Part shown: positions 33,828-46,009 of the stretch, one piece after another
How the letters are laid out: every line of letters begins with the position of its first letter
How positions within the stretch are numbered: the first letter of the stretch is position 1
Source of the DNA: Onthophagus taurus
Lineage: Eukaryota > Arthropoda > Insecta > Coleoptera > Scarabaeidae
Reading direction: 5' to 3'
DNA: 64,000 bases
Assembly: GCF_036711975.1 (NCBI RefSeq)
Contig: NC_091971.1
Span: forward strand, 29,085,501 to 29,149,500
The notes under the pieces: generated by a model
Database searches by the model: none
The model's input: only the letters and a program-made list of their open reading frames with translations
What the model was told of the DNA's origin: nothing
Translations under genes and position numbers: made by a program

Positions 33828-33958
33828 ATCGCGAGTTTTATTTCGCAAATCAAAGACCGACTTTTAAAAAAGGAACTTTTTTATTTTATTTTAAAGAGAC
33901 AGATGTTCACTCTAATACAATAGTTGAAGATATACCTTTTTATATTCGCAAACTGTAG
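33828..33958 (+). CDS. Possible orphan terminal exon
   Basis: A pyrimidine-rich tract and TTTAG acceptor (33810-33827) precede an open frame of 43 codons ending in TAG: REFYFANQRPTFKKGTF, then FKETDVHSNTIVEDIPFYI. The residues look protein-like, with hydrophobic/polar alternation. The exon would accept a phase-1 donor, the same phase as the CFAP47-like donor at 27764, so it could be an alternative last exon of that gene. I recognise no domain, and it directly follows the 3' end of the I/LOA-like element. Chance is a real possibility. Confidence 0.3.
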
Positions 33959-34312
33959 AGTCAGCAATTTTAATAAGACGCACTGGATTCGCAGCTGTAA
34001 CTCCTGCACCCTTAGTCGAAAAATCCTCCTGGCTTTCGACAATCTTCTTTCTTCGATTTTCTGTTTTCTTCTATACATGCAGCAATTCATTGTATCATAT
34101 TCATTATATTTATTGTACTGAATACAATCTCGTCTCGCTGTCACTATTCGTAGTATACGTATTATACCTTATAATATATTTTTAGTGCATAGTACAATCC
34201 ATTTCTCTCACTGTACTTAAGGAGACGTTGTACAAAATAGTAAGGGGAAATGAAAGAGACTTGTAACAATTTTTTATCAAGAAACCATCCGATCCCGGTC
34301 CCGTCAATCTCC
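33959..34312. other. No recognisable gene
   Basis: AT-rich sequence between the possible exon and the next retrotransposon fragment. No coding frame, tail or inverted repeat stands out. Confidence 0.5.
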
Positions 34313-34313
34313 C

Positions 34314-35160
34314 TCAGTGCCACCTCCACCTCCGCGCACCACTTGCACCCCTCCTACGCCTAAGGAAAGACCAGAAGTGCTTAGTATTACTTGTAATATT
34401 TGATTCTGTACGTTGAATGTAGTTATTATAATCGGTATTAATAAGATGTTTAGCGCGACCCCTCAACAATGAGAAAGACAAATAATCGATCCGGTTCTCA
34501 TACCGCTTCCACCTCCTATGGGCCTTTTTCTTCTCACCGAGAACCCTTATAGTGCTAGGTGTAAACCACACTGGGTATCCGCCGGCTCGTTCTTTGAATT
34601 TAGGTACATGTTTTTCAATTGCGTACCTCAAAAATGAAAATAAAAAATATTCAAGAGACGTTCAATGCTGCCATGCCGCAGTTCAGAATTCCAATTTATT
34701 TATGTCAAATATTGGTTAAGTTCATCAAAGTTTGCCCTACGGTAGTTATATGTAACATTTGATTTATTATTCAAATTAGGTTGATTAATTGTTGTGCATG
34801 AAAATTTGAGGGTTGTGTGCGCTATATCCTCATGAACCAATGGGTTATCACTCAAAGATATGTTTGAGATCAGGGGAAAATTTGTTAAAATTAAATCAAG
34901 CGTGTTATCGAACGCATTGCAATAATGATTGTATTGATTAAGGCCACACAGGGAAAGAGCGTCTAGGAAATCGGAAGATCGAGCACTGCCGGTACCGATA
35001 CGAGAAGCCACGCACGAGTGATAAGTGGTATCAAGCGACCAGGTAATTTCTGGTAGATTGACATCACCGCAAATTAAAAATTTTTCGTCAGGACGCCGCT
35101 CAATAATTGAGACAAGTTGCTCAATGAAAGAGGCAAGAGCTTCATTATCATGGGGTGGAA
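34314..35160 (-). pseudogene. Endonuclease C-terminal half and linker
   Basis: Frame IPPHDNEALASFIEQLVSII, then FLICGDVNLPEITWSL (GDxN motif), DALSLCGLNQYNHYC and TLDLILTNFPLISNISLS is the second half of an apurinic-type endonuclease; the terminal SDH motif is replaced by HED. After a short gap (34699-34632) comes linker sequence FKERAGGYPVWFTPSTIRVL. It ends in HFWSFLRRRRGASGAR at 34314. The endonuclease N-terminal half is at 37347-37665. Confidence 0.75.
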
Positions 35161-37346
35161 TATACAGTGCTAGCGTAAAGTAACCCCCCCTGTTTAACTT
35201 CTGAACAGATTGAGATATCAATATGAACAAAAAAACGTCAGTTTCTATATTTTATCAGCACAAATATTTTCTTATGGAAAATTTTGGTATCACCTTTAGT
35301 TTTTCTGGAAAATGGAACAGTTTTGTTTTTTTAAATGGAACACCCAGTATATTATGGTATCTTTCGAAAGAATAAAACAATACGAATTCAACGATACCTC
35401 ACAATCAAATATCGCTTTATTAGTTTTTCGCATAAAAATTAAACAAAATGCGGAATTTCGCCGGAAAAACCAACGTATCTTCGTTGACTACCTGTCGAGA
35501 TACAATGGGCCAGATAAATGGTGGACGGTCAGTTAAAGGTCGGTCTACGCTCGGGTTAAGCAGGGTTAAATCAGCAATTCTTTTAGAATGTTTTTATGAA
35601 ACAATCAATACAAGAAAAGGATAAAAAGAAAGTTCTTTTTAAAACTTCTAAGAAAAAATTGTCATAACAACAATTTTAAAGTTTGTAGGTACTTTGAAAT
35701 TTTGTATTTAAGGCAACATGCAAATATTTTCCTTCATTTCTATCTTTGAATTCTACCCGACCAAGCATAACCAAAGAAAGGCGAGATCAAAATGGCTAGA
35801 AGGAGTTTAGAGCACAATATCGAAGCAATTTTAATATTCGCTCGTGCTGACAGAAATCTACATAAAACAGAGCGACAATTTAAGGAACGATTTCCTGAAC
35901 ATCCAATTAGTCGAAAATATTTAAGAGAACTTGTGAATAAGTTTTTGGAAACTGGAAGCGTCGAAGACCGCAAAAGAACTGGTCGTCAGATATTAACAGA
36001 AGTATTTAATGCGCCCATGATGTCGTCTGCTGCTATCGCATCAACGTGTGATGTGTTAAATATTTCCGCGTCGTTGTTGGACGACGTGGAAATACTTAAA
36101 GAAGAATAAATATCATCCATTTTAAATAAAAATGCTTCATGAATTAACAGAAGATGACCCTGATATAGAAGAACAGAATTTTGTGAGCTAATGACAAATA
36201 TGGTTGAACGAAATCGATTATACTTGAAACATATTTGTTTCAGTGATGAATGTACTTTCTTTTTGGGTGGAAAATTGCATCGGCGCGATGTTAATCCACA
36301 TGAATATCGTGAAGTTATCACTCAATTTCATTAGAAAGTAAATGTTTTTTTTTCAAGACTTTTACAAATTGTACAACAGAATCCTGACGATTTTGAAATG
36401 GAACTAGTGTTTCATCAAGACGGAGCACCTCCACATTATGCGCCAATGGTACGAAATTATCTTGATAAAAATTTTAATGGACAGCAAGATCACCAGATCT
36501 GACACCTTTAGATTTCTTTTTATGGGGTTATTTAAAATCCAAGGTATATGAAATTCCGTTGGGTAGTATTGAGGATTTAAAACAAAACATTATTGACGTC
36601 TGCCAAAATATTGATCATCACATGTTAAGCCGTGTGAGAGAGGAAACACTACAAAGATGGTACCACTGCCGAGAAGTTCAAGGTAATCATATCGAACAAT
36701 TTACTTAATAGTTGATTCTTAATAAATAAAAAATTCTTTTATTATTCAATAACAACACTAAGCAAATTTTTCAACCGTTACCTATACTAGCAAAATCTTT
36801 AATAAGAAAATTTCATTTCTTATATTGACTTTTTTTCTTTAAAAATATTTTTTGATAAAATATGATTAATTCATAAATTTAATATACTTCCACCCAACTT
36901 TTATATCATTTCTAAAAAAAATAAGTAATTGAACTTGCAATTTTAAATCCGTCTTAGCTCGAGCGTATACCGACCGTTAACCTACTGTCCACCATTTACC
37001 TGGCCGATTACATTTCGACAGGTAGTAGACGTTGGTTTTTCCGGCAAAATTCCGCATTTTGTTTAATTTTTATGCGAAAAACTAATAAACCGATATTTGA
37101 TTGTGAGGTACCGTTGGATTCGTATTGTTTTCATCTTTCGGAAGATACCATAATATAATGGGTGTTCCATTTAAAAAAACAAAGTTAATCTATTTGCCGG
37201 AAAAACTAAAAGTGATGGCAAAATTTTCCATAAGAAAATATTTGTGCTGATAAAATATAGAAACTGACGTTTTTTTGTTCATATTGATATCTCAATTTGT
37301 TCGGAAGTTAAACAGGGGGGGGGTTACTTTACGCTAGCACTGTATA
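35161..37346 (+). mobile_element. DUF4817-type element inserted in the endonuclease gene
   Basis: The ends read TATACAGTGCTAGCGTAAAG on both sides, in inverted orientation, and the arms extend about 380 bases (35161-35540 and 36960-37346). They include a C7/G9 homopolymer and AACGTCAGTTTCTATATTTT. A plus-strand transposase pseudogene lies inside. The flanks return to endonuclease codons on both sides with TA/TATA duplication. Confidence 0.85.
35792..36708 (+). pseudogene. DUF4817-type transposase, decayed
   Basis: The start is the ATG of MARRSLEHNIEAILIFARAD. The DUF4817 domain covers about residues 1-55 (FKERFPEHPISRKYLREL). Beyond a stop at 36107 the catalytic part appears in other frames: ICFSDECTFFLGG (Asp 1), FHQDGAPPHYAPMVRNYL (Asp 2), a frameshift near 36480, then the remains of the SPDLTPLDFFLWGYLK block (third Asp), and the family ending GNHIEQFT at 36708. 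The second HTH is damaged. At least three frame breaks are present. Confidence 0.8.
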
Positions 37347-37665
37347 TGCAACAAACGTACAAGCTGGAGTCACCGTCGCGCAGCGTAACGCAAACCGCAT
37401 CGACCCCGCCGAACCAGTCCAGCTGCCGTACAGCAGCTAACGCATCAGAAACACCGATCAAAACACCACGGCCCATCAACCTGAGACCACACACGTTTGG
37501 CCTATCGCATCTAAAAACTTGGTACCAATGACGCAAAACCTCCGAGGAGTAGATACCTGGCTGGAAAACCGCATTGAAAACATCAAATTCCGCATTGAGC
37601 ATACTGTTGTACAGAGCAACCAGCTTGGTTTTTAAACCGCGGGTGTTCTGGGTCTTGGCCTAAAA
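37347..37665 (-). pseudogene. Endonuclease N-terminal half
   Basis: NTRGLKTKLVALYNSML opens the endonuclease fold, followed by FDVFNAVFQPGIYSSEVLRH, in which the usual TEtWL catalytic motif is not recognisable, then GRGVLIGVSDALAAVRQL and DSSLYVCCIY. It stops at the DUF4817 insertion and continues at 35160. Confidence 0.7.
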
Positions 37666-37737
37666 GAAAAGCGTTTACAGGTTAGATGGAAAAAAAAATT
37701 ACATTCGGTCTATTTCCTTATCGCTCTATTATTTCCT

Positions 37738-38296
37738 CTATATTTTACTATTACGAATCCAGACAAACTTATAACCTTTTTCTCTAGCCACCCCACGGGC
37801 CCAACCAAATAGAATCTTGTTCTGCGACGTGAGATGCTCATTAACAAAACACCTCTCCGTAGCACCCTCAATCTTGTGACCCCCACGTACACCAGCAGGA
37901 ACTGATCGTTTCTTCAACGCAGCAGCGGCCAGGAAGTTATCCCGTCTGAGACGACTGCAGAACTTCACAATAATGGTCTTGGGGGTTGCCTCCCGATTCT
38001 GAAACCCTGCACCATGCGAAACACGATTAACCGCGTCCACATCCGTCGAGGATACAGGAACCTGAAGAAAATTACCAATGGACCCCAGCACTTCTACCAG
38101 GTTTTCATTGTCCCTCTCAGGCACTCCCTGGATCTCCAGATTATTCCTGCGAGAATATTGTTCCATATTGCTGAAACACGATCGGACAAATCGGTTACTT
38201 ATTTTTTCAGGGATATGTTTTCAGCGTTCAGTCTGTTAATGATTTTGATCTGCTCCTGGAAGCGCTTCACAGTCACCTCAAAATCAGACACTCGCT
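37738..38296 (-). pseudogene. ORF1 protein of the non-LTR element
   Basis: A coiled coil (VKRFQEQIKIINRLNAENIS) lies at 38296-38170 with one stop. The next frame, starting MEQYSRRNNLEIQGVPERDN (38166), has the L1/Jockey ORF1 RNA-binding fold with TPKTIIVKFCSRLRRDNFLA and VNEHLTSQNKILFGWAR. It ends at 37738. Such proteins coat the element RNA. A one-base shift separates coil and RNA-binding part; otherwise the domain is open. Confidence 0.75.
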
Positions 38297-38330
38297 GAAA
38301 ATGTATGTTAAAATAAATTAACACACACTA

Positions 38331-39914
38331 TTATAAAATATTTACTCGTCTTGCTTTTATGCTTGCAACATTTTTAACTAATTCACCTATATCGGATATC
38401 GATAAATCTGTAAAGCGCTCTTGACTCATAGATGACCGTAAATAGTATTTAATAACTTTTAATTTTGAAAAACTTCTCTCTCCCGAAGCAACTGACACTG
38501 GCTGATATTGGGAAAAACATCATTGTTTGAGTTCATTGATGTGAATAATTCTAAATATGTCATTATTTTCTTTTAGTAATGTAAATCGTTCAGTGAAATT
38601 GTCTTTGTTAGTAAGAATCGGCTCATCATGTGACTCATATTCAAATTGTTTTTTCTTTTTTCTTCTCCGAACATCTGGAAATGTAGGTTCCACATCTAAA
38701 CTTACAGCTATGTTCTTTGCAAAATTCACAATTGATTCATATTTGTCATCTGTCTGATAGTCCTTTAGATATAGTGTAATTTGCTCTATGGATTCTAGAA
38801 CGATTTTCATGTTATATGACGAATCTTCATCATTTTATTGACAACATTTATTTTCGTTAAAATATCATTCCATATAATAATGCTACACAAAAACTTAAAA
38901 CTTGTAATTTTTGAAGCCAGGTTATCTGCTTGAGTTCTTGATGCCATATCTTTAGTTGAATCGTCAGTGGTTTCCAAGAGAGCTTGATAAATTTCGCGTA
39001 TATTCATATGAAGAGGTTTTATCGCTTCTATGCGGCTTTTCCATCTAGTTGTTGACAACGATTTTAAAGTAAAGTTTTAGACTTTAGTATCGTCCATCGC
39101 TTAGAAAAAAAAAATTGTATACCTCTTGAATAACACCAAAAAAATTAACAGTTTCGAATGATATCTTTGCCGCATCGTTCACTACTAGGTTTAGTGAGTG
39201 GTTAGAACATGGAACAAAAGAGGCTCTTGAATTTGCTGCAATAATATTTTGCTGAAGCGCATTGTCATATCCCTGACCTTGTAAATCGGAAATATGGAGA
39301 TTCAAAGTCTGTAATTGTTTTAAAATAAATTCATATAGTCCTGCACAAAACTCCAAGAAATGTTCATGAATTTCTCCTGTATTTTTATTTTTATTGTGAT
39401 ACATAAATCTAATAACAATGGTTAATTGATCGATATAGGTTATATCTGGAGTAGTATCGAGAATTACCAAATAATATTTTGCACTGTAAACCATTTCCGA
39501 AATCTATTTTTTTTATCTATTAAATAAATTATTTTATTTTGTATGCCATCTCCTAAATAATGCGCAATATTCTTTTTGTCAGAGGTTTGAATACGACGTA
39601 AATGTTCAGCCATTACGTTATATAATTTTTTTGATGAACCTCTAATAGCTATACATTGTCGGGATAAATACTGAATTAAATATATTAAACGTTCTATAAC
39701 AGATTGCCAATATTTTTTTTCGGTAGTATATAATCTTTGCTCTATTGCATCAGTCGTAGTATTTTGTACTGTTTTTAATGCAATACAGTTGTTTCGTGTT
39801 TTTTTAGTATTTGTGATAAGTGTTGCCAATCATTACAACCTAACTCACTATTAAGTTTTGAATTTAACGCATTATCAAATAATTTACAATAATAGCAAAA
39901 AACAGAATTGTTTG
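38331..39914 (-). pseudogene. hAT (DUF4371) transposase, central and C-terminal part
   Basis: From 39914: [20 protein letters not shown] (end of the TTF-type zinc finger), then EKKYWQSVIERLIYLIQYLS, YYLVILDTTPDITYIDQLTI (catalytic region), FVPCSNHSLNLVVNDAAKIS, and at 38480-38340 the hAT dimerisation motif ASGERSFSKLKVIKYYLRS. Frameshifts occur near 39480, 39085, 38815 and 38520. The layout matches ZMYM1-like/zinc-finger MYM hAT proteins, for which the usual length is 600-800 residues. Not functional. Confidence 0.85.
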
Positions 39915-40422
39915 ATATAATAATAATAATAATAATAAACAATATTTATTGGTTCACATAATAACAGTAAATACATTGGAAATATACAAATTAATTCAAA
40001 ACAATGAACCAAAGAGAAATGAGTCAGTTTGGCTAACACCTATCAATCGGTGTAAGCCTACTGTTTTTCATCAATCCTCAAATTAAATTACATACTACTA
40101 GTAGAAATTAAACTAAACGACACAATACGATGTACGTCGCAGAATCAAAAGAAAAAGAGAGAAAAAAGAGAACAAAACCAAAATGAAATGAGTTGAGAAA
40201 AAAAAAAATATAATATAATGTATAACTAAAATAAAAGTAAAACAAATTCCTTACATATAATATAAATTATAGTATAATAATTATAATATAAATTTGTAGA
40301 AAGAAAACAAATAGAAAAAGAAAAGAAAGGGCAGCGAAGGAAGACAGAGAGAATAGAAGAGAATAGAGAATAAGAAAAAAGAAACAAGAAAGAAAGGAGG
40401 AAAGGAACCGGCGCTATTCCGT

Positions 40423-43162
40423 CTACTCAAAACCATTTTGTTGGTAAAGCAAAAGTTTCTTTACCTCCATCTTGAATCTTTTACAAGATTTTAAAGAATC
40501 CGGCAGAGGGTTGTACATGTTAGGCACACAATAAGAGAACGATCTTTTATAAATTTCATAATTGTGCTTTGGTATTCTTAAAGCATGCCGATGCCTAACA
40601 TTGACATTGTGAACATCAGTTCTGTAGCATGTCTTATTATATAGGTAAGGCGGACTCTTAAACATAATGACTCTATGATACAAGCACAACGAGTGTAGAA
40701 CTCTTCTACGAGCTATGTTCAACCAACCCACCCAACCAAGCGAGTGAGATATATGCTCCCATCTTTTTATTCCGTAAATAAATCGCAAACATGAATTTTG
40801 TAACTTTTGAATTTTATAAGTGGTTATACTGTCCAAACAAGAATAATGTATAGGAGCTCCGTAATTAAATATAGAGAGCACTAAAGTGTCACATAATTGA
40901 ATTTTTAGTTTAGTGCTTAAAATGTGCTTATTAGAATATAACAGTTTTAAAGTGGAATATGCTCTTTGTAGTAGGGAGCCAGCATGCTTCCTAAATCTCA
41001 GATCCTCCTCAATGATCATACCCAGATTCTTCGCACTGTCTCCAAAAGTCAGTGTGTGTCCGTCAATTATAATATTAAGGTTAGATTTGACATACCGAAC
41101 TGCACTCGCAGCACCGAAAACCATCACGGATGACTTAGAGCCATTAACACTAAGATTAAGCTTTTTTGCAAGTTGAATTAAGTTTCCTACGTCGATATTT
41201 ATATTTCTTTCCGCATTTAACAAGTCAGTTAGTTCAAAAGAACAGCGTAATTGTGTGTCATCCGCATACATATATGGCGTACAATATTTTAACACATTAG
41301 CTAGTTCGCATGTATAAATCAAATATAATAGTGGTCCCAGAATAGAGCCTTGTGGTACTCCAGAAATTATATTTACTGCAGAAGATTGAGCATTATGGAA
41401 ATTAACATATTTGCGAGCGGTCGGCAAGAAAACTTTCAAGTAGTTTGAGAGCCGCATTGGAAAGCCCAATATAGTGCAGGATAGCTAGCAAGGTTTTGTG
41501 GTTTAAACGGTCAAAAGCCTTAGAAAAATCTAAAAGAATGAGGACTGAGACCTTTTTATTATCAATAGCTCCAAAAATGTCATCCGTCACGTCCAGCAGC
41601 GCGGTGGTACAGCTAAATCCTGGTCGGAATCCAGATTGGAAAACAGGTAAAATATCAAACCTTTCCAAATGCTTACGTAATCTAAGAGCAATGATCCTCT
41701 CAAGAATCTTGGAGAGGACAGGCAAGATACTTATAGGACGCAGATCGGCCAACTGTGCAGGATTCTTAGTTTTCGGGATTGGGATAACAAGTGCACATTT
41801 CCAAGCATTGGGAAACACAGAGTCTTCAAGACAACAATTGATAATGTGGCAAATATAAGGTAGTACATGTGGACAACAAAGCAAGATCATCCTAAGACCA
41901 ATTCTATCCACACCAATAGAAATATTCCAATATTTCCTCTGTAGAAGTCAAGGTAAAATAAAGTTTTTCTGAAATTTGAGGTAGACAGGTATTTTCATAA
42001 TTGTTTATTAGAGAAGGATCGCCAACTTCATCACTTTGGGTAGACAAGAAAAAGTCATTAATCTGATCTGCATCACTAATACTAGCTGGGACAGAATGGG
42101 TGTTACTGCGAACAATTCCTAGATTTCTAAAATTATTCCAAAGTTCTTTCGAAGTGCGATCTCGAAAAACATAATTCAAGTAAGCTTTCTTCTCTCTTCG
42201 AAGGGAGGCATTAGTGAAGTTCCTCAACTGTTTATAATAAACAAAATGTTCAGGGTTGCCGCTAGCCCGGAATCTGGCATATGCTTCATTGCGCAATGTC
42301 ATGAGAAGCTTAACATTGTCAGTTACCCATGGACAGTACTTTTTTCGCTTAGTAATAGTCCGTAAAGGCACATGAGTATCATAGAGATTAACCAGAGCGC
42401 TGTTAAAAAAAGAGAGTTTGTCATTAATATCCTCCAAACGTATTAATTGATACCAAGGTAAAGAAATAAGATCACGCACAAATACTTCATGATTAAAATT
42501 CCGTAAATCCCTATAAGTAAAATCCTCAGGAGAATTACTAGACCCACTTTTAACATTAACCCGGAATCACCCCAGAATCAGAGAAAGAAACATCATCATG
42601 AACAAGAATATGATCAATTAGTGTAGAAGTAACTTGAGTAGTTCTAGTTGATTGCGTTATTATTTGTCTGAGCTGGAACTGCTGAATTGTAGGCAAAAAA
42701 CGATAGCCATAAACACCATCAATATCAAAACCATTAATATTAAAGTCACCCAGACAAATAAACTGATTTGACTGAGGAACCAACACGGATAAAATATCTT
42801 CAAATTCAGACAAAAATTCACCAACAGAACCGCCCGGGCGATATAATGTTCCAACAATCAATGAAAAAGCATCGGCACGCACCTCAATCCATAAGCTTTC
42901 CAAGACCCCGGTAGCAGTCTCACACAAGATTTTGAAGTTATAAAAATTTTTCAAGTAAATACCTACACCGCCCCCTAGGCCACGAATACGACCACGAAAG
43001 GCGGAGTGATAACCGTCTATAAAATAATTTTAAATCTCGGTATCAGGGTAAATCCATGATTCAGAAAAGGTAAATAAATCAATATTCTCTCCCAAAATTA
43101 ACTCTTTTACTGCCGCGAAATATGCCGGTAAAGATCGAACATTTAAGTGAACTATTTTCATT
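40423..43162 (-). pseudogene. CR1-like ORF2: endonuclease and reverse transcriptase
   Basis: The start is the ATG of MKIVHLNVRSLPAYFAAVKE at 43162. The endonuclease has LFTFSESWI (Glu of the TEtW motif), FICLGDFNINGFDI and LIDHILVHDD; a stop lies near 43033 and a frameshift near 42550. Then come linker KYCPWVTDNVKLLMTLRNEA and the RT with SVLILLDFSKAFDRLNHKTL, ISGVPQGSILGPLLYLIY and catalytic MYADDTQLRCSF (about 41265). Two more frameshifts (about 41910 and 41410) break the RT. Same family as 28642-31046 but in the opposite orientation. Confidence 0.85.
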
Positions 43163-43398
43163 TTAACTGAAAACTATAAGTGACAGTCCATAGTCAAAAC
43201 AAAATAAAACACAAAAAGAAAAAAAGAAACAGAAATAAAGGAAACAAAAAGAAGAAACAGCAGAAGCAAAAAAAGCGATCAACTGTCTGAGCAAACAAAG
43301 CGAAATCTGTCCGCGCGCGTGCTACAAAACTAAATAATTGAAAATAAATGAAAAGAAAATAAAAAAAAATAATAGCAATAATAACAATAACAATAAAC

Positions 43399-44550
43399 AA
43401 CAATTATCGTCCGATCTCACTCATTACCAGCTTCGCAAAAATTTTAGAGAAAATAATTTACGTGAGGTTAAACGACTTTTTAGAGAAGCATAAAATTTTA
43501 TCTGATTTTCAATTTGGGTTTAGAAAGGGGAGGGGTGCCTCTGATGCTATAGCTGAGCTAACGGGGATGATCTACGAATCATTAGATAATTCTAAGCATG
43601 CTATGGCAATATTTTTAGACTTAAGAAAAGCATTTGATTCTGTGGATCATGCTCTATTACTTGACAAATTGGAGCACTACGGTGTGAGAGGGTTACCCCT
43701 CAAGCTGTTCCAATCTTACTTGCGAGAACGAGAACAGGTGGTTCAGATAAATTCTATGAAGAGTTCCCTGGGAGAAATGTCTTGCGGAGTACCACAAGGC
43801 ACAGTCCTCGGACCCATTTTATTTCTGCTGTACATAAATGATTTGTTGGCGTTACCTTTATATGGGAAAATGGTTTCTTTTGCGGATGATGCACTTTACT
43901 TTGATGGAACGGACTGGGGGCAGGTGGAACGAGCGGGTGTGGTTGATATGATTAAGATTACGGGTTGGCTTTACACAAATCGTTTGACTATGAACTATGA
44001 GAAAACTCATTTTCTAACTTTTTCTACCTATCAAAACACACAACCAACAAATATAGAACACCTTACAATACATGACGCTACCTGTACCTGCTCGTCTCCG
44101 ACCTGTAGGTGTCCAAAAATATCTAAAACCTATTCAGTAAAGTATCTTGGCGTAATAATGGACCAATTCATGAGGTGGGATAGACATGTGACCAGTACAT
44201 GTAAACGATTAAGATCAGTACTATTTCTATTAAAAAAATTAGCACCACATGTCACTCCATCTTTTGTAAGAACTTATTATTATGCAATGGCAGAATCTAT
44301 TATCCGTTACGGTCTTATTGCATGGGGTGGGACTGCGAATATTCATTTAGAAAAAATTATAGTCATGCAGAAGTTGATAATAAAAGCCATGCTAAGTGTA
44401 CCTAAAAATTATCCCTCTGAGGCAGTTTACGAGGCTTCACAACTGCTATCTGTTCCTCTATTATATATAAGTCTTGTCTTGGTTAGGATATTTGGCGGTA
44501 AAGAGTTGCTGAGCGATATGGATCATGCACAGAATACTTGTTGCTTGCCG
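43399..44550 (+). pseudogene. Reverse transcriptase, reading in frame into a transposase
   Basis: One uninterrupted frame runs from 43399 through 45105 and changes identity near 44550. This part has AIFLDLRKAFDSVDHALLL, SCGVPQGTVLGPILFLLYIN, catalytic VSFADDALYFDG and a Cys-rich insertion (TCTCSSPTCRCPKI) before SVKYLGVIMDQFMRW. It ends around LSDMDHAQN, short of the normal C-terminus. The 5' end is truncated, so the natural start is absent. The RT core motifs are intact. See 44587 for the second half and the fusion. Confidence 0.8.
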
Positions 44551-46009
44551 TTTAATCTAAAATTATTTGAGTTTTATTTGCGTACAATGCCGTTTAAGTT
44601 TACGACTGTTGAGTATGCTGATATGGTTTTTGTATTGGGAAATTGTGATGGAAACGCTACTGCAGCTTCAATTGAATATCGACGACGTTTTCCAAATCGG
44701 CGTGTTCCATCGCCGAAGACTTTTAGTAGTACCTTCCAAGCTCTCCGAGAAACTGGTTTACTTCCGAGCGTTCATATGCAGTATGAACGAGCAACACAGC
44801 AGAATGTTGCAGAGGAAGAGAACATCCTTGTCATTGTCGAGCGCAATGCCTGCATTAGTACGCGACGGATATCCATACGTTTAGGGATTTCCAATACCAG
44901 GTTATGGAGAACATTAAAAAGAAATCTGCTGCATCCGTATCATCTACAGCGTGTTCAACATCTGAAGCCAGAAGACTTCCCTAGGCGTTTGGCATTTTGT
45001 CAATGGTTAAATAATAATCGGAACTTATACCGCTACATTTTATTTACGCATGAGTCACAATTTACTCGAGATGGCATAAATAACATCCATAATTTGCATA
45101 AATGATCGGACATTAACCCTCATGCTACCATAGAAAGTAATTTTCAAAGCAGATTTAGCATTAATTTGTGGTGCGGAATGTTGTACGATCAACTTATAGG
45201 ACCGTTTATTTTTGAAGATCATCTTACCGGACAAAGGTATTTGCAATTTTTGGAAGAAAAACTTCCGCGTTTACTGTAGGATGTACCTCTGGCAAGACGA
45301 TTAAGAATGTATTTACAACACGACGGAGCTCCTTCTCATTTTTACCGTAGAGTCACCGATCATCTAAATGAACGTTATCCTAACCGCTGGATTGGTCGAG
45401 GTGGACCGCACGTTTGGCGAGCCAGATCTCCAGATCTTAATCCTCTGGATTATAACATGTGGGGTTGGATGAAAGATTTAGTATATCAAGAAAAGTAGAC
45501 ACACGTGAGGCTTTAATCCAAAGAATTTTTGACGTTGTAACGCAAATAAAGGAGCACCGTGCAAAGATAAAAAATGCAACGCGAGCCGTTCACAGGCGTG
45601 CAGATAAGTGTGTTGAAGTAGGGGTGGAATTTACGAAAATGTTTAAAATTAATAAATTATTTTTTCAAATTATAATAAAAAGTAACATTATCGCAATTAC
45701 TTTATTTTTAAATGCATAAGTGTAGCTCAATAAATAAAGTGAATTGTCTTGCTCAATGCTTTTTTTTTGGTCAAACATGACGGTAACCTCAATAAGTACT
45801 TTATTTTATTAATGCAGTCATAGCACACTTACCCTTTGAGCCCTGCGCTGGGTCGTAACGCCATAATTTTTAAATATTATTTTCAAATTCATATAACTCA
45901 ATAAGTGAAGTGAATCGGACATATGTTCTTATGAACTTTTTTATTACAAATCACCTAAACAACATGCTCCATTAGTGCCGGGAGAACTTCATGAAACACC
46001 CTGTATATA
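44551..46009 (+). mobile_element. DUF4817-type element, left end missing
   Basis: The right end GAAACACCCTGTATA (45993-46007) is the family terminus, preceded by about 270 bases of right arm. No matching left arm exists upstream: RT codons run to within about 45 bases of the transposase Met. The left arm therefore appears to have been deleted together with the RT C-terminus. It abuts the next element at a shared TATA. Confidence 0.7.
44587..45687 (+). pseudogene. DUF4817-type transposase, broken
   Basis: The Met of MPFKFTTVEYADMVFVLGNC begins the DUF4817 domain (to about residue 60), followed by a second HTH (STRRISIRLGISNTRLWRTL) and ILFTHESQF, where the first catalytic Asp is His. A TGA at 45103 replaces the expected Trp after HNLHK. 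A stop at 45278, then YLQHDGAPSHFYRRVTDHL (Asp 2) and RARSPDLNPLDYNMWGW (Asp 3), a frameshift near 45490, and the tail GVEFTKMFKI complete it. At least three inactivating changes besides the catalytic one. Confidence 0.85.

Larger units (their letters stand above)
34313..38296 (-). mobile_element. Non-LTR element with ORF1 and endonuclease, truncated before the RT
   Basis: Minus-strand order is a coiled coil (38296-38170), ORF1 (38166-37738), an endonuclease split by a DUF4817 element (37665-37347 and 35160-34700) and the start of the linker (34631-34314). The reverse transcriptase and a 3' tail are absent, so unlike the usual 5' truncation this copy has lost its 3' half. It also stops abruptly at 38297, where hAT-like sequence begins. 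Confidence 0.7.

Noticed and set aside
38331..39914. Domesticated ZMYM1-like host gene
   Set aside because: Several frameshifts and two large insertions break it, so it behaves as a pseudogene, not a maintained gene.
40423..41200. Long plus-strand frames opposite the RT genes (for example 40913-41176)
   Set aside because: They are antisense shadows of RT coding sequence with no protein motifs.
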